Assembly (NCBI RefSeq): GCF_018687715.1
Contig: NC_056765.1
Location: 23,561,894-23,625,893 of the forward strand
Direction of reading: 5' to 3'
DNA from: Carya illinoinensis
Lineage: Eukaryota; Streptophyta; Magnoliopsida; Fagales; Juglandaceae
Length of the DNA stretch: 64,000 bases
How positions within the stretch are numbered: the first letter of the stretch is position 1; every line of letters begins with the position of its first letter. Made by a program: the position numbers and the translations under genes. This document shows positions 36,275-48,507 of the stretch, in pieces. Under the pieces are notes generated by a model. It saw only the letters and a list, made by a program, of their open reading frames with translations, was not told the DNA's origin and searched no databases.

Positions 36275-36710
36275 AGTAGGCAGTAAAACTACCATTATCC
36301 TTTAAAAATGATCTAATTTGTGTTTCTTCTTATTTTATCTCATTTAATTATTATAATTTTAAAAATTTTAAACTAAATCATTTAATTTTTTTAAATCTAA
36401 AAAATAAATAATATTCTAATAATATTTCATATAATTTTCAATTCTCATATCATCTCATTTTAACTCACAATTTAAATATTTGCTAAATGTGTCTATTAAA
36501 TGTATTCCCTCGTATATCTTTTCTTAAAAAAAATTTTGTAAATAACTATTAATAAATTTATATTTTTTTTTATTTTTTCAAAATGGTAAAAGATGTTTAA
36601 AAAATATATTTTTTTAAAAAGTCCATTTGCACTAACTTGCATACGTTAAACCAACGTGGGATAGGATCTCAGCGAGGCCCTTGCCACTGATAATTGATAT
36701 GATACATGTT
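36275..36710. other. AT-rich non-coding DNA right of the LINE
   Basis: No gene. It continues the pre-insertion sequence (TTAGTAGGCAGTAAAACTACC) and includes the MITE-like segment 36,325-36,510 that resembles 29,750-29,895. Confidence 0.5.
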
Positions 36711-36718
36711 GTTAACAA

Positions 36719-37034
36719 TAGGGCTGTAAGACTATTATTCTGGACCATAAAAATCTCGGTCCGGTCCAGACTAAATGTGTATATATTTATATTTTAAATA
36801 TTATTTTACATAATAATTGTATAAATTAATTATGCATTTTTCATTCAAATGATTACCATTGACCTTATTATATAATAAAATTGTTTAACATTCATTGATT
36901 TTATATAAAATAATAAACAGGTTACTTAATTTTAATTTTACTAATTTAATTAATTTTTTATTTTAATTTTTTTATTAAAAAGAAAAAAATGTTCATAAAG
37001 CTAGTTAACCACAGACCGGACGGATTACAGCCTA
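36719..37034. mobile_element. hAT-type MITE with 8-bp duplication
   Basis: The left end TAGGGCTGTAAGAC and the right end, read inward, TAGGCTGTAATCC are inverted repeats. Subterminal CGGTCCGGTCC (left) and ACCGGACGG (right) follow. Flanks GTTAACAA (36711-36718) and GTTAACCA (37035-37042) form an 8-bp duplication with one mismatch, as expected for hAT elements. The element is 316 bp, AT-rich and non-coding. Confidence 0.85.
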
Positions 37035-37042
37035 GTTAACCA

Positions 37043-37890
37043 TTCTATTGCACAAACAATAATTCTTGCACCAACTTGATGAATTATATGTTTGGACCCC
37101 ACCCACATTATGTTACATGATGTGCACACCATTGCGGGCCTTCAAACTTATGGGCTGCGATATATTTTCATAGTGATTGCAATTTAATTATGATCGATAT
37201 TTTGGAATATTTTAGAAATTTTTGAATAGTAAGAAAATAGAATAAAAAATATCATAAATTTAAAATTATTTTAAAATATTTTCTATTTTAAAATTTATAA
37301 AATTTCTATTGATTTTTATATTTAAATAATACTTGGATAGAAAAATTTCAAAACTTTGAATAATGTTCTTTTACCCCCTGTGGGCTGATGATTTTTAATA
37401 ATTTTATGGGTAATGTCCTTTGGTTGTATAGCAACGTGAATTACTTCTTTTTTATTTTTTATTTTTTGTCAGCAAGTAAATATTTCAAAGATAAACTAAA
37501 AGGTTACAATGATACAAAATTTTGTAAGATGGAAGTACCCAACAATCTTCCCAAAACAAACAAAAACAGCATTAAAATGAGAATAAAAGCGGGTTATCTC
37601 ACTAAAAGATTGGCTCCAACCCAATCCCACACGAGGATGCAGCTTTAAAGTGGTTTTAACATAGTATGATAAATAGACTATAAACCTACAACTAAGAGTC
37701 ATAGTTGAGAGTGGTGCATTGCATTTTGCTGATCTGGTCCAACTATAGGAAACTATCATGATCACATTGTCTTGATCAGGAGTTAAGGAAAATTGTAACA
37801 TAGGATAGTAACCTGAGTCTAGGCCGAGTCATTGACGGGACAACACCGTCTGTGGCGGCGGGTGTAGAACATGCGCCACCTTAGAAGGAG
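37043..37890. other. Intergenic DNA
   Basis: No gene is supported. It is AT-rich to about 37,500, then mixed. A GC-rich patch at 37,805-37,890 (GACGGGACAACACCGTC and GGCGGCGGGTG) directly precedes the tandem duplication. Confidence 0.4.
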
Positions 37891-38986
37891 AGTGGACAAG
37901 CTGATCCGAAGGATCAATGGCTGGTGAAGTTAGAGGGACCACGCGTGGCCTTAGAAGCCGCTTTAGGACGCGACTATGTGTATTAAACTCGCATGGCAGG
38001 GGCTGGGCTTGTTGTAATGCCCGTCCTTATGGTGGGTTCTTTTTCATATCTATTTTGAACTAACGAGAATTACGATTCTTTTTCAATTCATGCCAGGATA
38101 CAAAAGACTCAATGTCATAAATAAAATTCATTTTTCTTAATTAAAGATTTCAGCGGAAAACATTAGATTTCATAATTAAAGTTTCAAATATAAAACATCT
38201 TGCCTAAGCTTTTGTGCTCTTCCCCTTGGGCTGTGTCTGTCCTGACTTGTTATGCTCATCTTGTGCCTGGGAGGGCACACATAAAAACTAAAATGAGTCG
38301 ATGACTCGTAAGCATTACTTCATACAGTCAAAATATCATAACATAGATTTTCAATCATGCATTTCTCATTCTATACATACATATCTTACATAGCATGCAT
38401 ACGTCTTTCTTTTCGTTTGAAAAAGTTGCGAGTGGACAAGCTGATCCGAAGGATCAATGGCTGGTGAAGTTAGAGGGACCACGCGTGGCCCCAGAAGCCG
38501 CTTTAGGACGCGACTATGTGTATTAAACTCGCATGGCAAGGGCTGGGCTTGTTGTAACACCCGTCCTTATGGTGGGTCCTTTTTCATATCTATTTTGATA
38601 AAAACTGACAAGAATTACGATTCCTTTTCAATTCCTTTTCCATTCATGCTAGGATACAAAAAACTCCATGTCATAAATAAAATTCATTTTTCTTAATTAA
38701 AGATTTCAGCGGAAAACATTACATTTCATAATTAAAGTTTCAAATATAAAACATCTTGCCTAAGCCTTCGTGCTCTTCCCCTTGGGCTGTGTCTATGCTG
38801 ACTTGTCATGCTCATCTTGTGCCTGGGAGGGCACACATAAAAACTAAAATAAGTCGATGACTCGTAAGCATTACTTCATATAGTCAAAATATCATAACAT
38901 AGCTTTTCAGTCATGCATTTATCATTCCATACATACATATCTTACATAGCATGCATACGTCTTTCTTTTCGTTTGAAAAAGTTGCG
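37891..38986. repeat. Tandem duplication spanning the edge of LTR-like copy 3
   Basis: Two units, 37891-38430 and 38431-38986, both start AGTGGACAAGCTGATCCGAAG. A third AGTGG at 38987 marks the end. Each unit holds about 122 bp of flanking DNA (with palindrome CCACGCGTGG) and about 420 bp of the element terminus (TGTAATGCCCG at 38013; TGTAACACCCG at 38553). The units differ by a small insertion and few substitutions. The shared AGTGG at all three borders suggests short-homology duplication after the element had inserted. Confidence 0.92.
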
Positions 38987-39320
38987 AGTGGGGTTTTTCT
39001 TTAAAACATGTTTTCTTCTTTAAAACAGTTCCCCAAGCATCGCTGCCTTCATTTCTTAAAGAATCTTTTCATGCATTTATCTTTTTACGTACATTCATGC
39101 ATTCATCTTTTCTTACTTACGTTCATTCATGCATTCTGTTCATCCATACTTACATATATGCATTCTTTCTTAACATGCATCCATTCATTCTTATCACTTT
39201 CATTGGCCATGTAGCACACTGTTACGCCCCGTGTGCTTGGGGTTAGCAGTCTTTTGGACCTGATTCCGCCCGTGGCCACGGGTTGGGAATCCATTCCGTC
39301 AGGGGGCAGCACTGGGTGCA

Positions 39321-41285
39321 TGATAAAGGGTTAGAATTGCATAATTAAGTTGTTTAAATGAGTGATTTATTTTATCAAATAAAGATTGAACACTTAATTA
39401 TGCATCAAATTCTAATATTGAAGTCTGGAAGTCTGCCACAAAGTGTATGGAAGTAAATCGAAGTGTTTTCTGGCTACTAATCTGCATGCATTTTCCTCTG
39501 GCCATTAATTGCTCATTATATATTTTGTTATTTTCTCTCTTCCTCTGGCCAAATAGTAAGATCATTACTACACCTCCTCTCACATAAAAGCATGATACTG
39601 AGTTTTGTGTGTAGTTTTATTTATGCTAGGTTGCTAGAAATTATAAGAAATTAATTGACTTTCACTTTTAAACTTAGTACTTGGCAAAAGATTGATCTTC
39701 CTTCACAATAATACAATACGTACATTGCATGTAGGGAGGACGGGAGAACTTCATGGCATTACATTTCATTCGGACATGCAGAACACATGCAGAACACAGT
39801 AGCAGAAAACCACATGGACAGCAGCTCACACATGCAGAACAGAACGACTCATTCGGACATGCAGAACACAGCAGCAGAAAACCACATGGACAACAGGAAC
39901 ACAGTAGCAGAAAACCACATGGACAGCAGGGCAGCAGAAAACCACGCTGGAAACTCACACATGACAGCAAGCATAGCATACAGACCATTCATCACATGGA
40001 CAGCACATGCAGAACAGAAAAATCACATGACAAAAAGCACTCAGATCAGTTCACACATGCATGACAACAGGAACATTCGACAACATCATATGGACAGCAA
40101 AAGATCAACAGCAACACACGTGCAGCAGCCAATCACACAGCTATAAAAGGAAAGAGTTCAGCGGGAGTTCAGTAGCTTAGTTTAGGAGCTTTTAAGTTGT
40201 TTTCTTTCTTTCATTTCGTAGAGTAGCTTAGCTTAGATTTTTTTATTTTCTTTCATTTGTTTTCTTTTTTTGTTTAAGCTAAGAGTTGAGTAGTTTAGTT
40301 TGTATTTTTATTTTCTTTCTTTTGTTTTAGTTTTTGCACAGCGAGTTTATTTTTCTTGCACTTTCTTTTTTTTTTTTATTTGGCAACAGCAGTAGCTTAG
40401 CTTGGAGTTTATTACTTTTTTTCATTTTCATTCGGTGTTGCAGCAGTTTTATTTTTATTTCATTTTCATTTCAGACGGTATCTTTATTTTTATTCGGCTG
40501 CTTCTTCATTTTATTTTTCATGGTTGCTCTTCATTCTATTTTCTGCAATTTACGTTTCATTTCTTATTTTAGTATTTGTTCTCCTGCGGGAAGTGGCAAC
40601 ATCTTTAGGATTTATCTCATTCGGATATTTTCTCAGGTTTTGTTATGACTCAACTTAGATTTATTTTTGTAGTTAGAAACATCATGTGTAGCTAATTTCT
40701 AAAGCTTGGGTTGTGGAATGAAGCTTGATTTGTTTTGGATTCTAGATCGATGCAATATTTTGTTGATAATTGTTGATTTCACTATGTTACTAGTCGGATT
40801 TAAATTGAAAATAGATTGCGGCTCTTGCTCTTGTTTTGTTGTTGACGTAAGGCACAACAAAAGCTTGAAAATTATCAAGACTTCTCTCGATTGTTTGTTA
40901 ATGTGTGTTCGGCTAGTAAAATAGAAAATCCCTTAGGAAAATATTGCAAAAACTTGAGCTTAACCTTTTTATCTTCCGTTTATCAATGCCTTGACTAGAT
41001 TGTTAATCGAGAAAATTATCTAGAATCCGAAATAAAGAGAGTCTCATACCCAACCCAAGTGTTCGTTAATTTGTTTTTCTTAAGAAACTCTTATTTTAAC
41101 TTCGATTATCTTTTTTTTTTCATTGCATTTGAATTTTATTTTCATCACTCATACTTGATTCATTTGTTACTCACAAATCTCCTATACGCTTTGATAACCA
41201 ATTGTCCCTGTGGAATACGATTCTGGACTTATCCTTAATACAACTTGACACTTCTACACTTGGAAGCACATTTGACCACGAGTCA
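39321..41285 (+). mobile_element. Solo LTR of a Ty3-gypsy (Athila/Tat-like) element, nested
   Basis: The sequence starts TGATAAAGGG and ends CCACGAGTCA, with a perfect 5-bp duplication GTGCA at 39316-39320 and 41286-41290. It is 1,965 bp with no internal protein. A TATA box lies at 40142-40148 (CTATAAAAGG). Near the end there is TTGTCCCTGTGGAATACGAT and then CTACACTTGG, a phrase typical of the ends of long Athila/Tat LTRs. The upstream half has CACATGGACAGCAG-type repeats (39,780-40,110), which leave open frames that are not genes. It splits LTR-like copy 3. Confidence 0.82.
40142..40148 (+). promoter_or_regulatory. TATA box of the solo LTR
   Basis: TATAAAA in the context CAGCTATAAAAGGAAAGAG is the clearest core promoter in the window. 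It lies 820 bp into a 1,965-bp LTR, a sensible place for the U3/R border. Confidence 0.6.
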
Positions 41286-42636
41286 GTGCACTACCAGTAC
41301 TACTTACCCGGCATTGCAATCTGCCCCGTCCAGTCCATTCCTTTAGTACCATTTCCATTTCAGTCCATGTGGCCCTTACATATTTTCATACATCATACAT
41401 TCAGTCCGTTTATTCCTTTACAGTCCTTTCATTTCCTTTACAGTCCTTCAATCCTTTACAGTTATTACGGTTCTTCAGTTCATTAGTTTATAAAGTCATT
41501 TTAGAAAAAGTCGTCTTTCATGGCATCATTTAAAACATCATCTTTCATAAGGACATCTTTAACATACGGCCAAAGCCTCACTTTCAAAGGGACATTTTAA
41601 AACACTTTCTTCGCGTCGTTTAAAGCATGGTTTTCTTTCTTTTTCATAAAATTTGCTCTAAGAGAAGTTTCTTTAAGAGAAAATGGTTTTCTCTCTTTTT
41701 CGGTCCTTACAGTCCTTAACAGTTCTTATGTCTTTTAATGCTTCTTTTCGTTTCCTTTTGTGAACATACATACAATACGTACTACTTATAACATCCATTC
41801 ACATGCATACACATACATACTTTGGGTGCGTAAAAAGGGGCTACCAAGGAAGGCTGCTACGTACTTATACTTGAAAACTTAAGTTTCATTTTCCTTTTAG
41901 ATAAAAGCTTTCGTCTTCTTCTTCGTTTGTATAGAGAAAACTCTAGAAGAGTATGAACGTAATACTTACCTGGACTACATGCCATACTCATTCCATGCAG
42001 TCCATTCATGTGCGTGTCAGATAACAACCTACATGCATACACATAACCTTACGTCATCATCTATCTAATACATAAGGAACTATTCTAGAAAATAGAACTA
42101 TGCCTCGCTTGAAACACTCCATCTATCCCTAGACTCTTACGTACCATTTACTATGCTAAAACCTTCGGGGTCTTATTCCTTAAAATGAACCCCTGTGATT
42201 CACCTTAGGGTTAAGACACTAAGACCTCCGTCTCATCTTTCTATTTCCACAATCCGATGCATGATTCCGACTGACAGAGTCGTGCGTCCCAACCTTAGAC
42301 AACTTACCCACTACTACCTTTACGTATCCTAGCCCATATGAAATCTTCATTCCCATCCACTCAGGCTACATGAATTCAAGCCAACTCTGGGGCTATAAAA
42401 CACCATGTAACTATGATCAGGATAGATTACCCATTACATATGGTAAACCTGTCTGTACACGTGTCTTGCCATGGACACATGTATCTCATCCCCTTTTATC
42501 ACCTAAGAGTAACTTATAGTTCCAATAAACGCCCGCTTGTATAAACAAGCTCCAGACTCCAATACCAATTTGTTCAGACCCGGTCGATAGGACTCTTCCT
42601 ACTTCCTAACCCTGTACAAGTTCATCCTAACACTTG

Positions 42637-43085
42637 ATAGGACAGGATTGCATCCACAAATGCACCTCTGTCATGTCACGTAATTTGAGACAAATCTCGA
42701 GTCACGTCACGATACCCATCATGCTTCCGCTGCACGCTCTGATACTTTTCCACCACTTCCTTATACTCTTAGCCATAGTCAACCACAAGGTGACACCCGT
42801 CACCCCAGACTATAGGCCATATCACCACTGCTTTGGGACACTATTACATAGTTCCCGCCACTTGACAAGAGGACTGCATCCAGAAATACACCTTTGTCAC
42901 CCTATGCAGCTCGAGAAATATTCCCTAATAATAGCACGATGTCTATTGTGCTTTCGCTGCACTCTCTGATACCTTTTTCACCGCTTCACACATACCTTCG
43001 GCCATAAGTCAGCCTCAAGGCAACATTCGTTACCTTGGACTATAGCCACATCACCATTGCTTCGGGACACTATTACACAGTTTCC
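42637..43085. repeat. Diverged tandem duplication of about 225 bp in LTR-like copy 3
   Basis: Unit 1 (about 42637-42857) and unit 2 (about 42858-43085) share in order GGA(C/T)TGCATCCA, CACCT(C/T)TGTCA, CGCTGCAC(G/T)CTCTGATAC, CAAGG(T/C)(G/A)ACA and GGGACACTATTACA(T/C)AGTT. They differ at many sites, so this duplication is old. Confidence 0.8.
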
Positions 43086-43159
43086 CGATGCTACACTATA
43101 CACTCCACGCTTCTTCATTACGCCATCCAACCCTTCGTGACACGTCATCTGGTGTATCA

Positions 43160-43480
43160 CGACATAGTACAGAGTACACTCACGTGAACTCTCTTCCATC
43201 CACACTACAACAAATATCACTACGATACACGTTTCACGGTGCATCACTACGTGACATGGAGTACGTGGTACGTGTACTCCTTTCGCTACAACACTTGTTA
43301 TCACGATGCACACCACACGGTGCATCGCCATACAGCACGGAGTACGCTCCACGTGCACCCCTTACATTCTACGCCACACATCACTACAGTGCATGTCACA
43401 CGACGCATTGCTGCACTACACAGAGTACGTTCCACGCGTACTCTCTTCACACTTCACGCCGTAGCACCACTATGGCGTCC
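43160..43480. repeat. Inverted-repeat-rich tract in LTR-like copy 3
   Basis: Short stem-loops recur: GAGTAC...GTACTC (43258-43278), GATGCAC...GTGCATC (43303-43324), and GAGTAC...GTACTC again (43422-43442). CACGGTGCATC(A/G) is repeated near 43,232 and 43,318. The plan parallels the hairpin arrays of the other two large elements, but units are less regular. Confidence 0.65.
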
Positions 43481-45184
43481 ATCTCACGCCCGCTTCATAG
43501 CACAATCCACAATACTACACAATTAAGCCCAACACTTCACAACCACACTTCACTTCACAACTACACAACGAACTCCACAAATACTAATTACACAGTCTAC
43601 AATCTAACCAATCAACTACTTTAAACGTAATAACTAGAGATAGAGGATTATACCATCAACGGGATAACATGTGCATAGCTCGCTGCTCGATCGTCACGAT
43701 CAAGCGTTGGAGTAGCGTACGTGGCAGTAACACCGCGTATGGTGGCTGTCCACCACATAAAGTGGCGGTTTGGGCTGAGAATAGCTAGGCTTGGCCTTGG
43801 AAAGGCTCATGGTGGCCTCATGGTGGTTAAAGGTGGCGGAGCACGGCGGCATCATGCCGTGAACAGTGAATCCGAAATGCTAGGAGTTTGCTTGAGGTGG
43901 TGGAAGACCATAGAACTTCATGGAAAGCTAGGGAAAGGTAGAGGAAGATGTGGTGGAGCTATGGTGGCGAGGTGGTGGCCATATGGTAGCTCACGGCGGC
44001 GGATCGGCCACTTGAAGCTAGTTTCGTGCCTTGGAGAGTGAGGGAGAGTGAGAGCTGTGTACAGCTCCGTTGGCCATGGAATTTCTTGGGGGAGGTCGTG
44101 GTGATGAGAGGAACAAGGTGGTGGTGGTAAAACACCATGGGTAGCTGTGTACAACGGCGTACGGTGGTGCAACCGAATCTCTAGCTATGGAGACCCATCG
44201 GAGAAAAAGAGGGAGTTTGGAGGAAAAGAAAGACATGGGGAGGAAGCCCATGACGTGGTGAATCCATTGGTGGTGCTTGGCGGCCATTTCAGCCGAGTAT
44301 GGTGGCTCAAGGAGGAGGAAAAGGCTTGAAGACCCATTTGCTTGGATGAGGAAAGAGAGAGATAGGGTGGCCGGTGTAGCTCGCCACCGGTGCAGTAGAG
44401 CTCGCCGGTGTGGGAGGTGGGGCACGACAATTGGAGGTGGCACCAGTTGGTAGTGCAAACCGAACGGCAAGGAAGAAGGACACGGGTTGGACGTGCATGG
44501 GAGAAAGAGAGAGGAAAGAGAAGATAGAAAAAGAAGAAAGGAAAAAGTGAAGGGAAAATGGTAGAGACCTGGGTATTTAACGTCAGTCCTACGCTTTGGG
44601 ATCCTCAAAATGATCTAACGATGAGTTTAAATACTGATTTGAAAACACGTAAGTGTTTTATTTATAAAATAAAACACTTAGATAAAACACTGAGAAGAAT
44701 TAAGATATAATATTATTTTATAAACTAAAGTTTATAAAATAATATTTCTTCATCATTATTAATTAAATAAGAGTTTTCAACACAAAGTTAAACCTCTTAA
44801 TATTTTAAAACAACTAAAATATTTAATATAAGTAATTGTCCACAATTATAATATTTTCAGAGCTCATTAAAATATTAGAATTGTGCTACATTAAAAACAA
44901 GCTTATCTAATAATACTGAAAATATCTTCAATTTATATTTTCATAATATTTAAAATATCCGTAAATATTAAAATATCTATCTTACTTTGAAATTCGCTGG
45001 ATAACTTTCAGAACACGCCATCGAGATACAGCACGTAGGATAAGGTTCAACACGTAGATCGAGGTTCGTCAGATAGACTGACTCTCGACACATAGAACAA
45101 AGCTCAGCACATACACCGAAGTTTGACACATGGATCGAGGCTCATAAAGAAGAAGAAGAAAGAAGGAGCGAATATTACACTTGT

Positions 45185-45858
45185 ATCCAACGCACTGTGC
45201 AAAATCATAGTTTTTGCTATAAGCATGAAGATCGGCAGCTGTAGAGGCAGCGCGTGCATGAAGGAGGAAGCCGGGAAGCAGCAGATTGGTGAGAGACCAT
45301 GCTATGGAGTGGAAACAAAATGAAATACTATGAAAAATGGACAAACGGAAAACCATATGGATAGAGCCATTGGGGCTGGCTAGGGGAGGAGGTGAGCTCC
45401 GAACACCCTCTGCCCAAGTTGCAGATGAATTGTTTTTGTCTGGGACACCACCGACGTTACGTTAGATGTCCACTTGATCGCGACTCTGCTCTAATCATGT
45501 ACACGTCATCGCTGGCCTTTAAATTGTGTCATCATCAAATTATGTCATTCCAACCACCGGGATCCTTTTCTATGGAACAATCATTTGACAACCAAATTTT
45601 ACAATTATCAATCATTAAGATATCAATTGTTTTTACTATTTTGTTTAATTTCTTAAATTTTCTTAAATGAATATAACTTTTCATTTAAAAATTCAGGAAT
45701 TAAAAGCATCATTTTATTGATACCTTTCCAATTTCATTATCAAAGCTAGGTGGTTACACCCAAATATATTTTTAAATACAAGAAACTATTTTTTAGAATA
45801 AAATGAAGCACGTAATAAAAAAAAATGTTAAATACAAATTTTAAATAGATAAATTCTA
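45185..45858. other. Intergenic DNA
   Basis: No gene is supported. A short open frame at 45123-45323 crosses the element border and shows no known motif. Confidence 0.4.
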
Positions 45859-45863
45859 TGTAA

Positions 45864-46127
45864 TGATGAATTTTGAAGAGTAACAAAGTAAAGTTGAATT
45901 GCTGCCAAGACTTGAAAAATATTCACACACTTTCAATTGATCATATAAAGAAATTTATACAAAATTACAGAGTTTATTCTAAGTAAGTTTCCTAGAGTTA
46001 TGACTAATGGATACAAAGAAAATTCTAGATTGTACAAAGAAATTTGACAATCTTGATTCTTGGCTATTTATTTGCTTGCCGATCTTGCTAATTTACATTT
46101 ACTTGATTTGAGGAATGTTCCTTTATA
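45864..46127 (-). repeat. 3' LTR of the deleted copia element
   Basis: Plus-strand borders are TGATGAATTTTG and CCTTTATA. It matches the LTR at 48508-48770 over its whole length. Confidence 0.88.
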
Positions 46128-47365
46128 TGCCCCCACAAGATTGAGGTGCCATCGGCCAAACCAATCTTGTTCCGTAGAGTTTCAGTTCTTTGTTGTGACA
46201 GTGCTTTGGTCAAATGATCTGCTAGCTGGTCTTGAGTGTTGACATGTTGGACATTGAGAATTCCACGTTGAACCAGATTACGAACAAAATGAAGATCAAT
46301 TTGTATATATTTCATTCAGGAATGCTGTACTGGATTAAAACTGAGATATGTTGCTCCCAAATTATCACATAATAGCTTTGGTGGAGCCAAGAGTGGAAGA
46401 CCAAGTTCCTTGAATAAGGATAAGAGCCACACAGTCTCTGAAGTTGCATTCGCAAGAGCTTTGTATTTGGCCTCAGTTGATAATCTTGCTACAACTCGTT
46501 GTTTCTTTGAACTCCAAAATATTGGGTTGATGCCAAGGAAGCTTATATAAGCAAAAGTGGAGGTTCGATCATCAAAATTGCCCGCCCAATCAGTATCTGA
46601 GTATGTCAAGAGATTAAAGCTGGATGTTTTTCTGATGTGAAGTCCATGAAAAATTGTTTGCTTAAAGTATCAGAGGAGCCTTTTTGCCGCTGTCCAGTGT
46701 GTGACTGTGGGCTTGTGCATAAATTGTGACAGTTTATTTATTGTAAAGGAAATGTCTGGATGAGTGAGAGACAGATATTGAAGGCCTCCTATGATACTTC
46801 GAAATTCGGTACTATCAGTAGATGAAGTGCCATCAACCAGTTTGAGAGCTGTGGTTGTAGACAATGGGGTTGAGACGTCTTTAGCTCTAGTCATGTTTGT
46901 TTTTGAAAGCAAGTCCCTAATGTACTTGTGTTGGGACAAAAAAAGACCAGATTTGGTGGAAATGACTTCCATGCCCAAAAAGAAATGAAGCTGCCCCATG
47001 TCTTTAATAGAGAATCGATTACCAAGTTTTTGAGTAATATCAACCACAAAGTGCGTATCATTGCCAGTTATCACCAAGTCATCCACATACACTAATAAAT
47101 AATAGATAATGGAATCTTTACTGTAGATAAACAATGATGAGTCTGCCTTGGAGTTATGAAATCCAAGGCCAATGATTGCCAATTTAAGGGCCGAATACCA
47201 GGCCCTAGGGGCTTGCTTGAGACCATAGATGGCCTTTCGTAATCTACATACATGATTAGGTTTGAAGTTATCTTTAAAACCCGGTGGCTGAACCATGTAT
47301 ATTGTCTCAATCAACTCACCATGCAAGAATGCATTGTTGACACATCTAGTTGCCTCAAAGACCAT
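46088..47365 (-). pseudogene. copia reverse transcriptase and RNase H (broken)
   Basis: The frame 47365-46670 shows [36 protein letters not shown], an intact YVDD (LLVYVDDLVITGND), LGMEVISTKSGL and LQYLSLTHPDISFTIN, the core of a copia reverse transcriptase. RNase H continues at 46609-46316 (YSDTDWAGN, KQRVVARLSTEAKYKALANA, LLCDNLGA) and 46315-46088 (QIDLHFVRNLV, TQDQLADHLTKALS). In-frame stops separate these pieces. The segment upstream (47,440-47,640) is rearranged, with TTGGTGGAGGGTGCATTAGT twice, so RT lacks its N-terminus. Confidence 0.9.
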
Positions 47366-47582
47366 CCTTGCATCACAGCTACTGTTAAGACAGTCCTAAT
47401 TGTGGCCAGTTTCACAACTGGACTAAAATTTTCCTTGTAATCTAACCCTTCATGTTGGCTATACCCTTTAGCAACAAGTCTCGCTTTAAAGCGATCAACT
47501 GACCCATCTAGTTGGTGGAGGGTGCATTAGTCACAGTGGAGGAAAATATTACTACCAAGTCTTGGTGAATATTTATTGTAAT

Positions 47583-48495
47583 CTAACCCTTCGTGTTGGT
47601 GGAGGGTGCATTAGTCACAGTGGGATTTTGTGTGAGGTGAGTGGGTGGATTTTGTGATGAACCCGAATGCAGATTCGAATTTGAAGAATTAGGGCTAGAA
47701 GAGGAAAAACTCAAAGCATGTAAATCAGAGGGAGAACAATTACCAGGAGGTGATGTGTGATGTTTAGGACTTCCTGAAGGCGCTGATGAGAGTTGCAATG
47801 GTACTGGTTCTACGATGGGTGACCCGAAAGGCATGGTAGAGACAGACGGGGAGGATGATGAAGGTTCAGGCTGTTGAGAATGAGAGAGAAGTTGATTTTC
47901 AGCAAATACAATGTGACGGGACAAATAGAGTTTTTGGGCTTGAACATCAAAGCATTTGTATGCATTCTGGGTTGTGGAATAGCCCAGGAATAGACAAGGC
48001 TTGGCTTTAGATTGAAGTTTGTTGGTATTGTAGGGCCTAGTTAGAGGAAAACATAGACAACCAAATTTCTTTAACTTAAGATAATTTGGTTTCTGGTGGA
48101 ATAGGGCCTCAAACGGTGATTTGTTGTTTAATAAAGATGTGGGCTGTCGATTTATTAGATAGGCAGCAATTGAAAATGCATGCAACCAATATATTAAGGA
48201 CAAGGAAGCATCGTGTAACAGAGTTAGATCAGTTTCTACCAAATGACAATGACGAAGCTCAGAGACACCATTTTGCTATGGTGTGTGGGGAGCTGTGGTG
48301 TAATGATTAATCTCATGTATTGCAAAATATTGTTTGAGAGCAATAAATTCGCCAACATTATCAGAGTAAAACTTTTGATTTTAGACTGAAATCTGGTTTC
48401 AACAAGATACTTAAATTGAGGAAAAATCATGCTAACACCAGATTTTGTTTCCATGGGATTAAACCAAATATATTTTGTAAAATACTCGATCCCCA
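47583..48495 (-). pseudogene. copia integrase, C-terminal part (broken)
   Basis: The frame 48242-47583 shows WLHAFSIAAYLINRQPTSLL, SPFEALFHQKPNYLKLKKFG and CLFLGYSTTQNAYKCFD, the region after the integrase catalytic core, then a Ser/Pro-rich linker. Before it (48508-48236) degenerate core sequence is visible (YTKYIWFNPMETKS-like, FKYLVE, KIKSF). The zinc-binding end, protease and gag are absent. Confidence 0.85.
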
Positions 48496-48507
48496 GCTCT
48501 GATACCA
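48496..48507 (-). other. Primer-binding site (initiator tRNA-Met type)
   Basis: TGGTATCAGAGC on the minus strand lies directly after the CA end of the 5' LTR. It is the usual copia site complementary to the 3' end of initiator tRNA-Met. Confidence 0.9.

Larger units (their letters stand above)
38553..45179 (-). mobile_element. Large non-coding LTR-like element, copy 3
   Basis: On the minus strand it runs from TGTAATATTC to CGGGTGTTACA and is flanked by CTTGT on both sides (38548-38552 and 45180-45184). Without the nested solo LTR it is about 4.66 kb. Parts, in minus-strand order: a 5' segment with TCGATCTACGTG-type repeats (45,000-45,110), a CT-rich leader (44,560-43,900), inverted-repeat-rich sequence (43,490-43,100), a 230-bp tandem duplication, a GATTCC...GGAATC hairpin (39,261-39,291), a GAGTCATCGACTT block near 38,855 and TTTTCCGCTGAAATC near 38,705. 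The CT-rich leader gives a 196-codon open frame (44608-44018) with no known match, which I do not call a gene. Confidence 0.65.

Noticed and set aside
39753..40146. Two overlapping frames with repeated NHMDS or KPHGQQ
   Set aside because: Short-repeat artefact inside the solo LTR.
43088..43624. 178-codon His/Ser/Thr-rich frame
   Set aside because: Produced by CAC-rich inverted repeats of the large element; composition is unlike a plant protein.
44018..44608. 196-codon minus-strand open frame
   Set aside because: It lies in the GC-skewed CT-rich leader of a large non-coding element, has no known motif and overlaps other long frames in the same region.
45069..45356. 95-codon minus-strand frame
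   Set aside because: It crosses the border of the large element at 45179 and shows no known motif.
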